A stretch of 64,000 nt of DNA, from NCBI RefSeq assembly GCF_029873635.1, contig NC_080423.1, positions 110,625,087 through 110,689,086 of the forward strand, in the 5' to 3' direction. Source of the DNA: Malania oleifera. Lineage: Eukaryota; Streptophyta; Magnoliopsida; Santalales; Ximeniaceae. Below are positions 1-13,900 of this stretch, piece after piece (the stretch's first letter is position 1; every line of letters starts with the position of its first letter). The notes under the pieces are model-generated. The model had not been told where the DNA came from and did no database searches. It saw only the letters and a list, made by a program, of their open reading frames with translations. Made by a program: the position numbers and the translations under genes.

Positions 1-470
1 CCGATCATCACTGAGAACTCCAGTTTCTATACCTCCAATTGAGCCTCCAACTAGTAGGCTTAATGAGAAAAGGTAGATTCATTTATTAACTCCCTCCCAT
101 TTTTATTATCTTTTTGGGGTGGAGGGGAGTGTTGGGAATGGGCTGGTTGCTAATAAAGTAGAATAATGGCTTTGGATCCTAATTGTATGTGGAGGATAAT
201 ATGATTGAATGGTTCCTCAATTAGCAATGTCCCTATATCCAAAAATTTGATATTTAAACATATTTGATGCCTGGAACATACTACACCTGCCACACGTAAC
301 AAACCTACGTAACTTACCTCAATAAACTAGGAATCAAAACAGATACATGTGGGCCTATGTTAATTCAGATATTTACATTATTTTCTCATTCTCCTTCCCA
401 CTTTTTTTTTTCTGCCACCTTGAGACATTAATCTAATCACAGTTTTTGAGAATAATTTTTGGTACCACAC

Positions 471-514
<44 letters not shown>

Positions 515-1923
515 ACAATAACACTATTTTTTTTAATCAATGGATAAATTGCAAAACTGGTCCTCAAAGTTTTGCCAAAGTGCACTTTGATCCCTTTTAT
601 TTCAAGTTTGGGCATTATGCTCCCCCAACTAGCTACCAAATTGCAATATTCCCTGGAAATCAAATTAGCTACAGACCTTAGTCAATGTGAGAAACATGTG
701 ATTAGAGTCTATAAATGACTTTTTTGCCTTTCTGAGCTGCGAAAAATGATTTAAAAAAAAAAACCCTTGAGATTATTTTTATATTCCTCTCAGCTTTAGA
801 GGGACAGAAGAGTAATACTAACTTCTGCTTCCCAATTTAACCATCAAGGATCACATTGCGATTTGATTGCAAGTGTTAATGAGTTAATGCTTAAATCGAA
901 ACGTCAGGGATTAAAAAAATGCATTTGGCAAGATGAGGACAAATTTGTAACTATATTTTTATGCTTAAATTGACAGCATTACTTGGTATTCACATGGCTG
1001 CTTGAATCATACTATTGGAAAATTTTTGCAGGTTTCCATCTGATATGGGATCTCTTAACACAAAAGGTACAGGAAATCAGCGGGAGGCTTCTGCACTTCG
1101 TGATGAGGTATGTTGCTCTTGTCCATCATTATTTATGTGGTCATGCTAGTTATGTGATGCTGACATATTCTTAACTTGCAGCTTGATATGCTACAAGAAG
1201 AGAATGAAATTATTCTTGACAAGGTGCATTATCCTCCTTCCCTCCTTTGCCTTCTCCATTTTTCTTTCCAAAACAGTCTTCCCTAATAATAAGAGGGAAA
1301 CTAAACAGTTAGTTTTAAGCCCATAGTATTTGTGACATGTAACATTAATGCCTGACAGTTAGTTTTAAGCCCATAGTATTTTTGACATGTAACGTTAATG
1401 CCTGACTCTGCACTGCAGCTTCGTCGTGCAGAAGAAAGACGTGAACAAGCAGAGGCCAGATCAAGGGAGCTTGAGAAACAGGTCAATCATCTTAGCGATG
1501 AATTTTTCTTATTTGCAGTTTTGCAACAAAGTTACTCAACCTTGTTTATGGAACTCTATACACAATAAAGCATATTCCTGTTGTGACATATATCTTTTTA
1601 GACAAATCTTCATCTCCTTCATTGCTTACGCAAAGGCTGTCCTTGATGAGTTTACATTCAGTATATGGTTGTTCTCCCCTCCTTTTTGCCCTAATATTTA
1701 TTCGCATTTAAATATATTCAGATCAATACTTTGTGGGAATTTAAATTAATTTACTGCGAGCCACTTGAATTGCATGTGAACTTTATTGATTGCAAAATAC
1801 TTAAAGATAGTAAAATTTGACAGAGAATCATAAATAGGCCTTTAGAAATGCTAATTGGAATCTGAACTTTGTCTTTGAATGGTTGTTTGCATGTGTGAGA
1901 GAGAGGGATGCTGATCTTTTCAT

Positions 1924-1954
<31 letters not shown>

Positions 1955-4900
1955 TTTTTTTTCCCACTCAAAATTGGATTACTTTATTGAGTGAAAAAAT
2001 GAGGGCTTTTTTTCCTCAAGCAAAAAGGAGAAGTACACACTTAAAAAAACACACACAAAGCAAGCTATTATTTCAAGGAGAGAGAGAGAGAGAGAGCGAG
2101 TAACCATGAGCGTTTTGGTTCAAGTTATTGTTTTAACAAAGTAATGGAAGTTTTGGTTCAACTTATTTTTTAACAATGTTTTAACTAGAACCCAGGATCT
2201 GCTAGTAATTAACTTTGATACCATGTTAGATTACCACTTTACCTAAAAGCTGAAGTTGTTAGGTTGTGGGCCAACAATGTATATCAAGCTTTAACATCTA
2301 TGAGATAGGATCAAGCTCGAGGCAAGTTTGAATTGTGCCCAAGCAGTTTTGGATTGGGTTGACCCCAGTTGGCCTTTGTTAGAGGTTATATATGTCTTTT
2401 GGTATTTTTATTATTGAGTGTGTTAGTATGTTCATTAGTGAGAGTTAGTGAGGGTATTATTGTCATTAGAATGTCTTTACATTTGTATTATAAATGGAGG
2501 GAGAGACCTATTTTCAAGTTAGGTCATTCATTTTTAATCAAATCTTAACGTTGTATAAGAGCATGATCCTATCTAAACCCTATTTCCCTCAGCCATTGCC
2601 GGAAAACATCTTTCCTGTGGCTGTTCTTCCTTAGTCCACCTCCATCCCATACTAAATCACAAAACCAACCATATACCCATAATTAGACCCCCCGATGACC
2701 CACCCACAAAACCCCATTTCTAGACGAGCTGGCCAAATTCCGGCAAGGCCGACCCCACGCGCCAGCACGTGAGAGCAGTCCTGGCCTTTTTTTTTTTTCT
2801 TCTTCCATGCTCCAATTCCTTCTTTAGACTATATTATCAAGCTGTTAGGCCAGTTTTTTGCTCAAAAATTCAACTTTTTTCGACTATGCACTTGTAGTAC
2901 TCCGTTAATTTTTGTTCATGGTTTGTGAAAGCTTCCTTGTGAGTTTTTTTTGGAGCCGTGGCAGCATTCGTATGTTCAGTTGTGAGGCTGTGGCAGTGCT
3001 ATATCCGTCGGTGAGTTGTTCACCTTGTCCGTGATTGCGTTGGTGCTTCACATGGTTTGTGCTTGTTCCAATTATTGATTGTTCTTCTTTTTTTCGGCGT
3101 GGTTGCCGTTTGTGAGTTCTGTGGCAGTGCTATATCCATCGGTGAGTTGTTCACCTTGTCCATCATCGTGTCAGTGTTTCAAATAGTTTGTGATTGTCCC
3201 GATTAGTTTTGATTGTTCATCTTGTTTTTGGTGTGATTGCTGATTTGTGAGTGTTGGGGTGGAATCTATGAATCCCAAAAATTTGTTTCCTACATCACTG
3301 CGACAAATAACGACGTAAAAGTTGGATGGAAAGATCTATGTGTGGTCTAAAAGCTATTCAGATTTATTTAGCAGAATTAGGGAAATTTGACCACTTGCTC
3401 CAGTATGAGTCTTCTTATGAGAATAGAAAAGACGTGTGGGTTCAAGAAGATGATTTGATTGTTTCGCTTTTATAGAATTCAATGGAACTACTAATTGCAC
3501 AGATGTGTATGCTTCTAGATATGTGCAAGGAGATTTGGGATTATGTAACTTCTTTTCTCTAGTAACTTACACGTATGTATAATTTATCTCAGGAGTACTT
3601 TCAGTTACAACAAGGAGATAGGAGCATTGCAGATTGTTTTGGAGAGAGTAAACGTATTCATGAGGAGCTTAACGTCATGCAACCTATAACTGCCAACGTT
3701 TGTGAGATGTAGAAGCAAAGGGAGCAGATGACAGTTCTTTGTGTTCTAGCAGGCTTGAGATTGAGGTAGTTTGGTCCTAGATATTCAAGGGTGCCGGGCT
3801 GCCATCATTTAGCACACATTCTCATGTTCTTGCATCTAACTCTGAGAGGACAACCTTTGCTACACAGAGTGATTCTAGTTCTTTACCAAACTACAGCAAA
3901 AGTTATCGCAGTGGTTCGAGTAGTTGTATTGGTAGAGACGGACAAGGTTGAGGTGCTCCTTGCAAGTGCTTATTGTGGAGGGAATAATCATAGTATTGAG
4001 CAGTATTGGGGTCTTCATGGCAGACCTTCATGTTTTGCCAATGCTGCCACCACCTTTGTGGTCGAGTGGGGGGCAATGTATTGTCTCTATGTCAGAGGAA
4101 GAGTATTCCAAGTTCTAGTAGTATCAAGCGTCACAACAAGCTTCTCTTTCCATTGCATCTCTGCCCAATTAGGTAAGCACACAATATGCTTGTCATCCAA
4201 TACTTCTCGTCCTAGTCCTTAGGTCATAGACTTTGCCGCCACTGATCATATCACCGGTATACCTAGCTTTTTCTCCACTCTTCAATATCCTGTAAATTTA
4301 CCTTGTGTTATTCTTGCTGATGGATCCACTACTGCAATCAAGGGAAGTCTTCTTCTATTTCTCTTCCTTTGGTTTTATATATTCCCAAATTTCCTTTCAA
4401 TCTTATGTCCATTAGCAAAATTATTAAATCCATGAATTGTTCAGTGATACTCTTCCCCGATTCTGTGGTTATTCAGGATTTGAATACAAGGAAGACAATT
4501 GGAGGAGGGTGTGAAGTTGGTGGGCTTTATCACTTTGAGCCGCTGTCTCCTTCTACTGCCTGCACTACTATTGCCACACCTTTCCAAATTCATTGTCGCT
4601 TGCGTCATCCTTCATTGGAAAAGTTAAAATGTCTTGTTCCTAGTTTGAGTTCTGTGTCTAGTCTTGATTATGAGTCTTGTCAGTTGGGAAAACGCCATTG
4701 TGTTTCTTTCGCTTCCTGGGTCGATAAACGAGCTGCAAGCCCTTTTATGTTAGTTTATTTAGATGTATGGGGTCCTAGTCGGGTCGTGTCCAAATTGGGT
4801 TTCCGATACTTTGTAACCTTTGTGGATAATTATTCAAGAATGACTTGGTTATATTTAATTTAAGTTTGTTCTTAGTTATTTCATGTATTTTATGTATTTT

Positions 4901-7900
4901 TTATGAAATGAAGACTCAATTTGGTTTGCTAGTTCGAATACTTCGAAATGATAATGCTAAAGAGTTTTTCAGTGCACAATTCACTACTTATATGACTCAG
5001 TTTGGTATTGTTTATCAATCATCTTGTGCCCACACTCAACGAAATGAGGTCGCAGAGTGGAAAAATAGACATCTTCTTGAAATCACTTGCACTTTACTTT
5101 ATCAAATGCATGTACCTAAAGTGTTTTTGAGTGATGCTATACTTACTGCTTGTTATATGATCAACAAAATGCCATCCTCTGTTCTTAGTGGTAAAATTCG
5201 CTACTCCATTCTCTTTTCTAATTCACCTTTATTTTTTCTCCTTCCTCGTATATTTGAGTGTGTCCTTTGTTCATCAACTAACTCTTGGGGTAGATAAGTT
5301 GGATCCTTATGCTATAAAATTTGTCTTTCTTGGCTACTCGTATGCTCAAAAGGGACATCGTTTTTTATAGTCATGTGCTACATTGCTCCTTTGTTTCTGT
5401 CGATGTTACCTTCTTTAAGTCTACACCTTCCTACCCAGTCATTGAGCGCTTATGAGCTCAATGAGTTTTTTCCTTTGCCTAATCTTCCAGATTCTACGTT
5501 GCTGCCCTTGCCCAAGCAACGATCCGAATCTCCATGTAGTTCGGGTCCTTCTCATCGCCTTGATCATTTTGATTTGCAGATGTATTCACGACAACATCTC
5601 CAAGGAAGAGAGTCCCCTCTAGCTTCTACTACCACACCTTTGATTTCCTGATCTGATGATCATACTTTCCATGATGTTGCTCCTCCTATTGCTGTTCGGA
5701 AAGGTAAACAAACATGTACTCAACACCCCATTTCCAATTATGTTTCTTATGACTCCTTATCACCCTACTATTATTGTTTTGTCACTACTCTGTCATCTAC
5801 TTCCCTTCCTAAATCTATTTCGGAAGCCTTAGCCCATTCAGGGTGGAGGGATGCTATGGTTGAAGAGATGAATGCTTTACATGACAATGGTACTTAGGAC
5901 TTGGTACCGCTTCCTTCTGACAAGTTTGTGGTTGGTTGTCGATGGGTTTATACTGTGAAAGTCAATATTGATGGTTTTGTGGCTCATTTAAAGGCTCGTC
6001 TTTTTGCTAAGGGATATACTCAGGCGTATGGTCTGGATTATTCTGATACTTTTTCTCCAGTTGCCAAACTTACATCAGTATGTCTGTTCATCTCCTTGGC
6101 TACTACTTGTCACTGACCTTTGTATCAGTTAGATGTAAAAAATTCCTTCTTGCATGGTGACCTTGAGTAGGAGGTTTATATGGAGCGGCCACTTGGGTTT
6201 GTTGCTCAGGGGTAGTCAGGCTTAGTGTGTTGGCTCAAGAAGACTTTATATGGTTTAAAATAGTCTCCTAGAGCATGGTTTGGTCGTTTCAGTGCTGTAG
6301 TACTTGAGTTTTGTCTTTGACGGTGTAATGTGGATCATTCCATGTTTTATCGACATACTTCATCAGATAGGATCCTTCTTGTTGTTTATGTGGATTATAT
6401 TGTTATTACAACTGATGAAGATAAAGGTATTTAGAGTCTCAAACTTTTTCTACTGACTAAGTTTTAGACCAAAGATTTGGTATCGTTCAAATACTTCTTG
6501 GGTATAGAAGTATTGAGATCTTGTATCGGAACTGTTGTCTCACAAAGGAAGTATGTTTTTGATTTGTTAGATGAAATTGGCTTATTGGGATCTAAACCGG
6601 TTGATACACCCATGGATCCTAACAAGAAGTTAATGCCAGATATGGGTGATTTGCTACCTAATCCTAGACAATACCGGAGGCTTGTTGAAAAATTGAATTA
6701 TCTCACAGTTACTTGGCCGGATATATCTTTTGTTACAAATGTTGTGAGTCAATTTCTAGATTCTCTGAGGACAAGTCATTGGGATGCAGTAATTTGCATC
6801 TTGAGATATCTCAAAGGTGCTTATGGGAAAGGCCTTTTATATCATGATCAGGGTCACACTTATATCCATGGATATATGGATGCAGATTGGGCTGGATCGC
6901 CTTCCGATTGGAGATCCACCATCGGGTATTGTATTTTGGTTGGTGGTTATTTGGTTTCTTGGAAAAGTAAGAAACAAACTATGGTGGCAAGGTCAAGTGC
7001 TGAATCAGAATATAGAGCTATTGCTCACACTACATGTGAACTTGTCTAGTTGAAGAATATCTTGGAAGAATTGGGTTTTCTGCATTCTCAGCCTATGAAG
7101 TTGATGTGTGATAATCAAGATGCTCTTCATATTGCCTCCAACTTGGTCTTTCATGAGTGTATGAAGCACATTAACGTTGATTGCCACTTTGTTCGGGAGA
7201 AACTTGTGCCGAAGCTCATTACAAACGCTTATGTTGAGTCGGACATGCAGTTTGCTGATTTGTTTACCAAAGCATTAGGGGTTGCGCGTGTTAGATTCAT
7301 TTGTAACAAGCTAGGAGCTTATGACATTTATGCTCCAGCTTGAGAGGGGGGGGGGGTGTTAGAGGTTATATATGTCTTTTAGTATTATTATTATTGAGTG
7401 TGTTAGAATGTTAATTAGTAAGAGTTAGTAAGGGTTATTAGAATGTATTTAAATTTGTATTATAAATAGAGGGAGAAACCTATCTTCAAGTTAGGTCATT
7501 CATTTTTAATCAAATCTTAACAGCCTTATTTTGAAATATGTAAGGATGCAAATTAGAGTGAAAGATGGATTGCTTTTGATGCTTCACAAATAACAATATA
7601 CTGAGGTGATTGAAAGAACATAAACATCATATCTTATATATTCCTACTCTTTTAATTTATCTCCAGCCTTCTAATCATGCTACACCCTGATTAAAATGGG
7701 ATAGTATTGTACTGAAGAGTACGGCCTATTACCTGGACCTTCAAAATGTCCCATTTATGCTTTTGGTGAAAATTGGTAATGAGGTACTTTTCACTAATTA
7801 TATGTGCCTCTTGAATGTGTCCTAAAATTTCATTTTCTTTTTCTAGCAATGATGCTTAGTGATTCATTATTTTTTTTTTATTTTTTATTTTTTATTGTTT

Positions 7901-10900
7901 ATTTATGTTCAATTCAAAATTTACAGGTAGCTTCTCTTGGAGAAGGTGTATCCCTGGAAGCCAAGTTGTTAAGCAGGTAAAATTGGTTTGGTTTAGCATA
8001 TGTTATTTCCTTTATATTGTTCTGATTATGATTTCTCTTGTGATTCATCTGCAGAAAGGAAGCAGCATTGCGTCAAAGAGAGGTAAGCTGGGACTGTTGA
8101 ACTGGATTTGGCACATACATGTAAATTGGCGGAAAAGGATTCATATTGCCGACCCCACCTAGTGGGACTTAAGGCTTGGATTTTTTTTTTTTTTTTGTTG
8201 TTGTTGTTGTTATTATGTAAAATTGGGATGGATAGACTTTTACCTATTGTCCTTGTTTTTCAGTATTGGTACTGAAGGTCATATACTTATTTTGCCACTC
8301 CATGATTCGTGTTACTTATTTGAAGACACTTTGTTTGGATTACAAAATTCCATTTTATGTTATCATGTGATGTTAGGGTGCTCTCTATGTTGTTTCTGTG
8401 CCAAATGTTATTCTCAGAGAGGCTGTCCTTAGACTTCAAAATGACCTTTGTCACAGGCTGCTCTTAAGGCTGTAAAACAAACTAATAATGGGAGAGATGG
8501 AGAAATAGCTGCACTTCGTACTCAGATTAATGTGAGTTACGTCTGCAACCACTTCTGACCTCTATTTATATTCTAATATACTGCTGATTCTATTCTGATT
8601 TATGCTATATTTCTTTGCCATGTCTTGCTTGCATCAGAACTTTAAAGAAGAGACTGCAAATGCTGTAGAACAGCTTCGAGAAGCAGAATCTGACGCAAAA
8701 TCTCTTCGCTCCATGACACAGAGAATGATTTTAACTAAAGAAGAAATGGTTTATCCCTTGAAACTTATAGTGAGATTTATGACTAGTTGCTCAGTGGTTG
8801 ATCGTATTCTTGATACTTGAATTTTAGGAGGAAGTTGTTCTGAAGAGATGTTGGCTTGCTCGCTATTGGGGTTTAGCTGTACAGCATGGTAATCAACTTG
8901 TTACAATCCAAAGAGAGGAATGAGTTGTTTAGCTTTTTGATTTCTTTTGCCTTTGTTTGTATTAGGCGAATATATCAAGGCACTTCTCTTTTTTTTTTTT
9001 TTAAATGATAAAAAAAAGAACAAGTAGAGAGACCTATCCCCCAAATTCTCCTAATTTGTGTATTCTAGTTAGAGAGGACAGTCCATTCTTTCATCAGATT
9101 ATCATATGATAAATTATGAGCCAACAATACTTTAATAGCCCTATTTTATCTTTTCCTTATATTTTTTTTTCCTTTGATTTCAGGGATAGACCTATGCAGT
9201 TTTCTTCTCCTCCATGGTAGTTAAAATTGCGAACCGGATTGTAGGATCGTCCTAATTTTGCTAAAACAATCCAAATCCTACATAGAATCACAAAATGCGG
9301 GACTGCAGTCTGATCATAGTAGGATTGGTAGAATCGTGCTAGGAGTGTAAGATCCTATAAAAATTTATATTCTTCTTTTCCTAATTTTCTTGAACTATAG
9401 ATTTAGTGTTTTTTCTGTATACAATTTGTACAAGAAATAGACGACCTAGAAGGTGATTTATTTTATTCAGTATTAGCAAAATTATTTGATGCTGGATGGG
9501 AAGTGGGTTATTGGATCGATCATTTTGATCCAGTTTGGAGAATGGTTTACAAGAATCGAGTCAAGGGTTTGTTGGGTCCTAAACTCCATGTATTTCGTTA
9601 ATTAATAGTTACTAACTGTGTTGTGATTTGTTTGTGATAGATGTGACTTTTTAGGGGTTCTTTTGTAATTTTTTGTGTATTTTAGTCTTCCCTATGAATT
9701 AGTGTGTGGACATCATGTAAAGGCAGCTGTGTGTATCTGAAATTAGAAGTTAACACGTGTCCTTCCCCAACCCGCCTCTCCCCTGGTATCTTCTTCTCCC
9801 TCCTCTCTTTTTCCTTTTCTTCCTTCTTCTTCTTCTTCTTCCTCTTCCCCTGTTCTCTTTCTATCTCTCCCCATTTTCTTTATTGGCAGTAACCTATACT
9901 CTTGATCTGCATCATTATGAACTCATAAATTTATTTTAGTGCATTGCTGTTAAGGTTTGGATGGAATTTAGTACTCTAATGTATTTGGTGATAATTATGA
10001 TAAATGAGCCATGATAAAGACTTTGATGATCTTAATGATAGTAAAGAAGAAAATTATGGTGTAAATGATGATATTAATACGGAGAAGCCAGCTTGATAGT
10101 TTGGCATTTGTTATTTGTTTGCAAAACTGTCATTTTGGCTTTAGGCATTCTTGCATTAAATGGTTTGTGTTAAAAAGTATCTTTATTTTTATGTTTTTCT
10201 CCTCCACTATAATTGTTTACTGGAGTCAGGAACGCAACAATTTGAACCTTTTGATATCTTTGTTTTATGAGGACCCTATTTTTTGAGCTACTTTAGCTGT
10301 GATCTCTTAGTTTTGAACACTTAATAGCCAAGTTTGTGGATCTATACGTTGAAATTTATGAAAATATAAAATATAGATGCATTCTATACGAGTTCATTTA
10401 ATTGGTTGAATCTTTCGATCCTTGATCCAATCCTGCTAATCCCATTTTGGATCCTGATTTTAACAACCTTGTTCTCCTTCCTCAGTCCGTTCCTGATCAA
10501 ACATTTCATTTTCTTATGTTGGAAATTCCAAGATTTACTCTAACTTTCAATTGAGTCCTGCGTCAAGATAAGGCATGCCTAAAACAGCTTGAGGCTCAAT
10601 CTAAAATTCCTAATCCCAAAAAGGCCATTGCAATACACACTAAGGCTTATGCATTTGTACAAAAGGCAGCATACCTTGTGCTCCTTTTTGGTTGAGGCTC
10701 ACACGATTTGAGTGTGAATCTCAAGTTAGAATTGGCTAAAAATTTTTAACTACATGTGTATATTAAAGGAATGTCGTAATATGAGTTAATCTCTAGAACT
10801 CTTGAACCTCAACCTTTTCCTAAAATATTTGAGAGCTGCATCTTAGATCTTGAAAATAATTTGAACTCTGTAATGTTATTGTACCTCCCTCTTGGCATGA

Positions 10901-13900
10901 TTTGCTTAATGAATTCAAGTTAGTTTTTTTTTTTTTTGGACGGCCAACAAGCAGTTTACAAACTATATGTGATTTTTTACATTTATTTGTAATTTTCTTA
11001 TTTTTTCCATATTTTAAATATATATGTAATTTGTTTACATATTTTTATCCATAAATAATTTCTCCAAAGGCTTACGTCTTGCCTCTTAAGGGTTAAACGC
11101 CTTGCATTATGCAGGCCTTTTAAAAATTCTGATAAAATATATATGAGCAGACTATAATTTCCTTAGATTTCAGGACAGGCCTAAGCAGTTTCCCCTGTTC
11201 CCCGCTACATAAATATTCAAACATTTCTTGCTCTGATGTTGGGAATTTCATGATTGTATTTGGCTTTTTATTTGTGAATTTTTTTTTTTAATTATTCAAT
11301 AGTGTTTGAGTTCTTACTGCTAGTATCCTCATTTACAGGCATGTATGCTGAAATAGCAGTGTCAAAGCATGAGCATTGGTCATCTTTAGCTCCTCTACCA
11401 TTTGAAGTTGTAATTTCTGCTGGGCAGAAGGCGAAGGAGGAATCCTGGGATACAGGCAAGCCCATTGATTAATCTTGATCTTATATTCTACCATCACCAT
11501 TTTTCAAGATATTTTTAGGTTGTTGCTTGAAATTAGTTTAGCTGTTTCTTGTTTTTGTGTAGCTGGTTTTCAGGTTGCATGGATCCATCTATGGTACAAT
11601 TTTTGGATTCTGTAGTCTATCTTGAGTCTAAAGTATTTTTTTCCTGCCCCCCGGGGGGGGGGGGGGGGCGTTTGGCCTTTCTCATTTTCTTGGGTGGCTA
11701 CTCCTTGATGCCTTTTTGGTGCATATATTTTTATTTAAAAAAAAAATAGTCTTAAGCATAGGCAATGTGCTACATTGAGCAGGTGGTGATGATCCAGATA
11801 GGCGAAGCAAACTTGTTCGGGATTTGAGTGATTTAAGTGGAGAAGGAAATATTGAGAGTATGCTTTCAGTTGAAATGGGTTTGAGGGAACTAGCTTCCTT
11901 GAAGGTATTTTCTCATGGTTTTAACATCCAATTCAGTTTCTCATTCAAATGATTTTGTGATTTGTTGGATTTTCATCTGGAACATGTTACTTCTGACACC
12001 TCTTGTATTCTGTAAATGCAAACATGGGCTACAGAATTTGTGCCACTTTACACTTGTTATTTTGTTCATAATGTTTCTATGTTTCTTCCTCTTGTGAAGG
12101 AGTTATATTTAAATTGTTAAATTAATATTTGCTTCTGTTGTTTCTAGGTTGAGGATGCCGTTGTGCTTGCATTGGCACAACATAGACGCCCTAATTTGGT
12201 TCGACAATCAATCACGGGTATGATATGTTGTAACATTGTGTTGTACTCAAGATTTTCTATTTTGGATATTCATGATTAATTTAACTCCATGAACTTTGTT
12301 TTCTCTTTAATCTGTCTATGTGGAGGTTAAAGAAACATTTTAGCAGTATTTTTCAGATTGGCTGAATCCTTATTTTCCTTGTTCAGTTGCTCCTCACGCA
12401 GGCACACTGGAATTTTTATGAATTAGTGTATGCTCGTTGGTCTCATTTACAATTTACACTTGAAATTCTTCCTCCCCACATGTGATGGCTGTAGCGTCAT
12501 TTTTTATTCCTGCCACCCATCTTTGACTGACTCCCCACCTTGCTCATGAAATAGCCTTTTTTTTTTTTGGTTTTTTGGTGTGGCATTATAAGACTGAAAT
12601 ATTCTATCTGGCCGTTACCCTTTTTTAGGTTTCAGTTTATTTTGTCAATAGTTCGTTACATGAATGATTGCTTGCATTCTCTGTTTGAATAAATATCTTA
12701 TTGGAAAATGAAAATGATCTAAACATTAAAGCAACTTTTTCCTTCTTTCTATCTGAGAGAATCTATATGTTATTTTAAGTTAAAAGGGTTATAATAAAAA
12801 TGCATAGTCATCTATATTTTGTTTTTCTTTATTTCAGATCCGAAGTCACCAGTGGATCCCAAGTTTATGGACGCATTTGGTAACAGAGAGATTCTGATCA
12901 GTTCTTATGCTATGTGTCAGTGTCTGTTTGATATGCTGGATTAAGAAAGTGGAGGGATACATAACAATGCTGGAGGGATGCATCTCTGTTGTGGATTTCT
13001 TTCCACCCTATGAACTCACCTTTTTTAGTGCTTGATAGTTGATATGTTTAGTTGGCTAGGCAACTTCTTAAGTTTATGGTCAAATGTTAATTCAACAAAT
13101 CTTTTATGTTTATTTGCAGACTGTTTCCTTCCCTAAAAAGTTCACCACAAAAGGAAAAAGATAGAAAAGAGAAATTTGCACAAGTTAATCCTAGTTGGTT
13201 TATGTATATTTAATGGGAAATGTCAGGTCTTCTACATGCTTCTACAATGAATATCACATGCAAATGGTGTATCATTTGTGGACTGGGTTTATTCTTTCTT
13301 GATAGGCTTTAAACTCTTCAATAAGCAGTTAGCAGTTACCAGGTCAATGTGATTGAACCTTTTAGAAGGTTCATTCGTACCATTAAGTAATGTTGTCGCT
13401 CATGTGGATGAGTATAGTTCCTGCTTCAAATTTTGTTGTTATGATTGAGGGTATAGTGGCCCCCAAGTTACAGTCTGTACATTTCCAATGGGAGTTCTAG
13501 TTGTGTAGGTTCCCCCCTTCCCCTGCTTTCTCCTTCTATATTTTTTTTTTCCTTATTAACATTTAAGATGCTTATTTTATCACTAATCTGAGTTGTTTCT
13601 TCTTCCTTCTATTTATTTATTTTTTCAGAATTAAGTCAAGAGGAATCAGAAGATGTTCTTTTCAAGCAGGTGTGCTACTTTCTTATTTAAATGTTTTTGT
13701 ATCTGTGTCTTTTTCCAAGTCTCTGAATTAAGACTTTAAACCCTGCAAACCATTACTTCTGTACTACTCTAGTTATCTATTTATGAGTTGACAAGGTCAC
13801 TGACCGAAGAACTGTGTCATCTGGAGGCTTCCAAATATTAAAACTTTTCTAGAATTTCACTTTTATACTTAAGAAACAGATAAAAAGACAGTTCTGTCGG

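Larger units (their letters stand above)
2377..7522 (+). mobile_element. Decayed Ty1/copia retrotransposon in an SCD2 intron
   Basis: A complete but dead copia element lies in the intron between exons ending 1481 and starting 7927, in the gene's orientation. It has short LTRs (174 and 166 bp), an initiator-Met-like primer site, gag, protease, integrase, reverse transcriptase and RNase H in copia order, a G-rich polypurine tract and a 5-bp target duplication GCCTT (2372-2376 and 7523-7527). The LTRs differ by about a dozen substitutions and one 8-bp indel, so the insertion is not recent. Short LTRs recall the Ale/Retrofit lineage, but that assignment is inference. Coding regions carry many stops and frameshifts. 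Confidence 0.93.

Noticed and set aside
1426-1749. Frame [15 protein letters not shown]..
   Set aside because: Out-of-frame reading through the SCD2 exon 1419-1481 into its intron.
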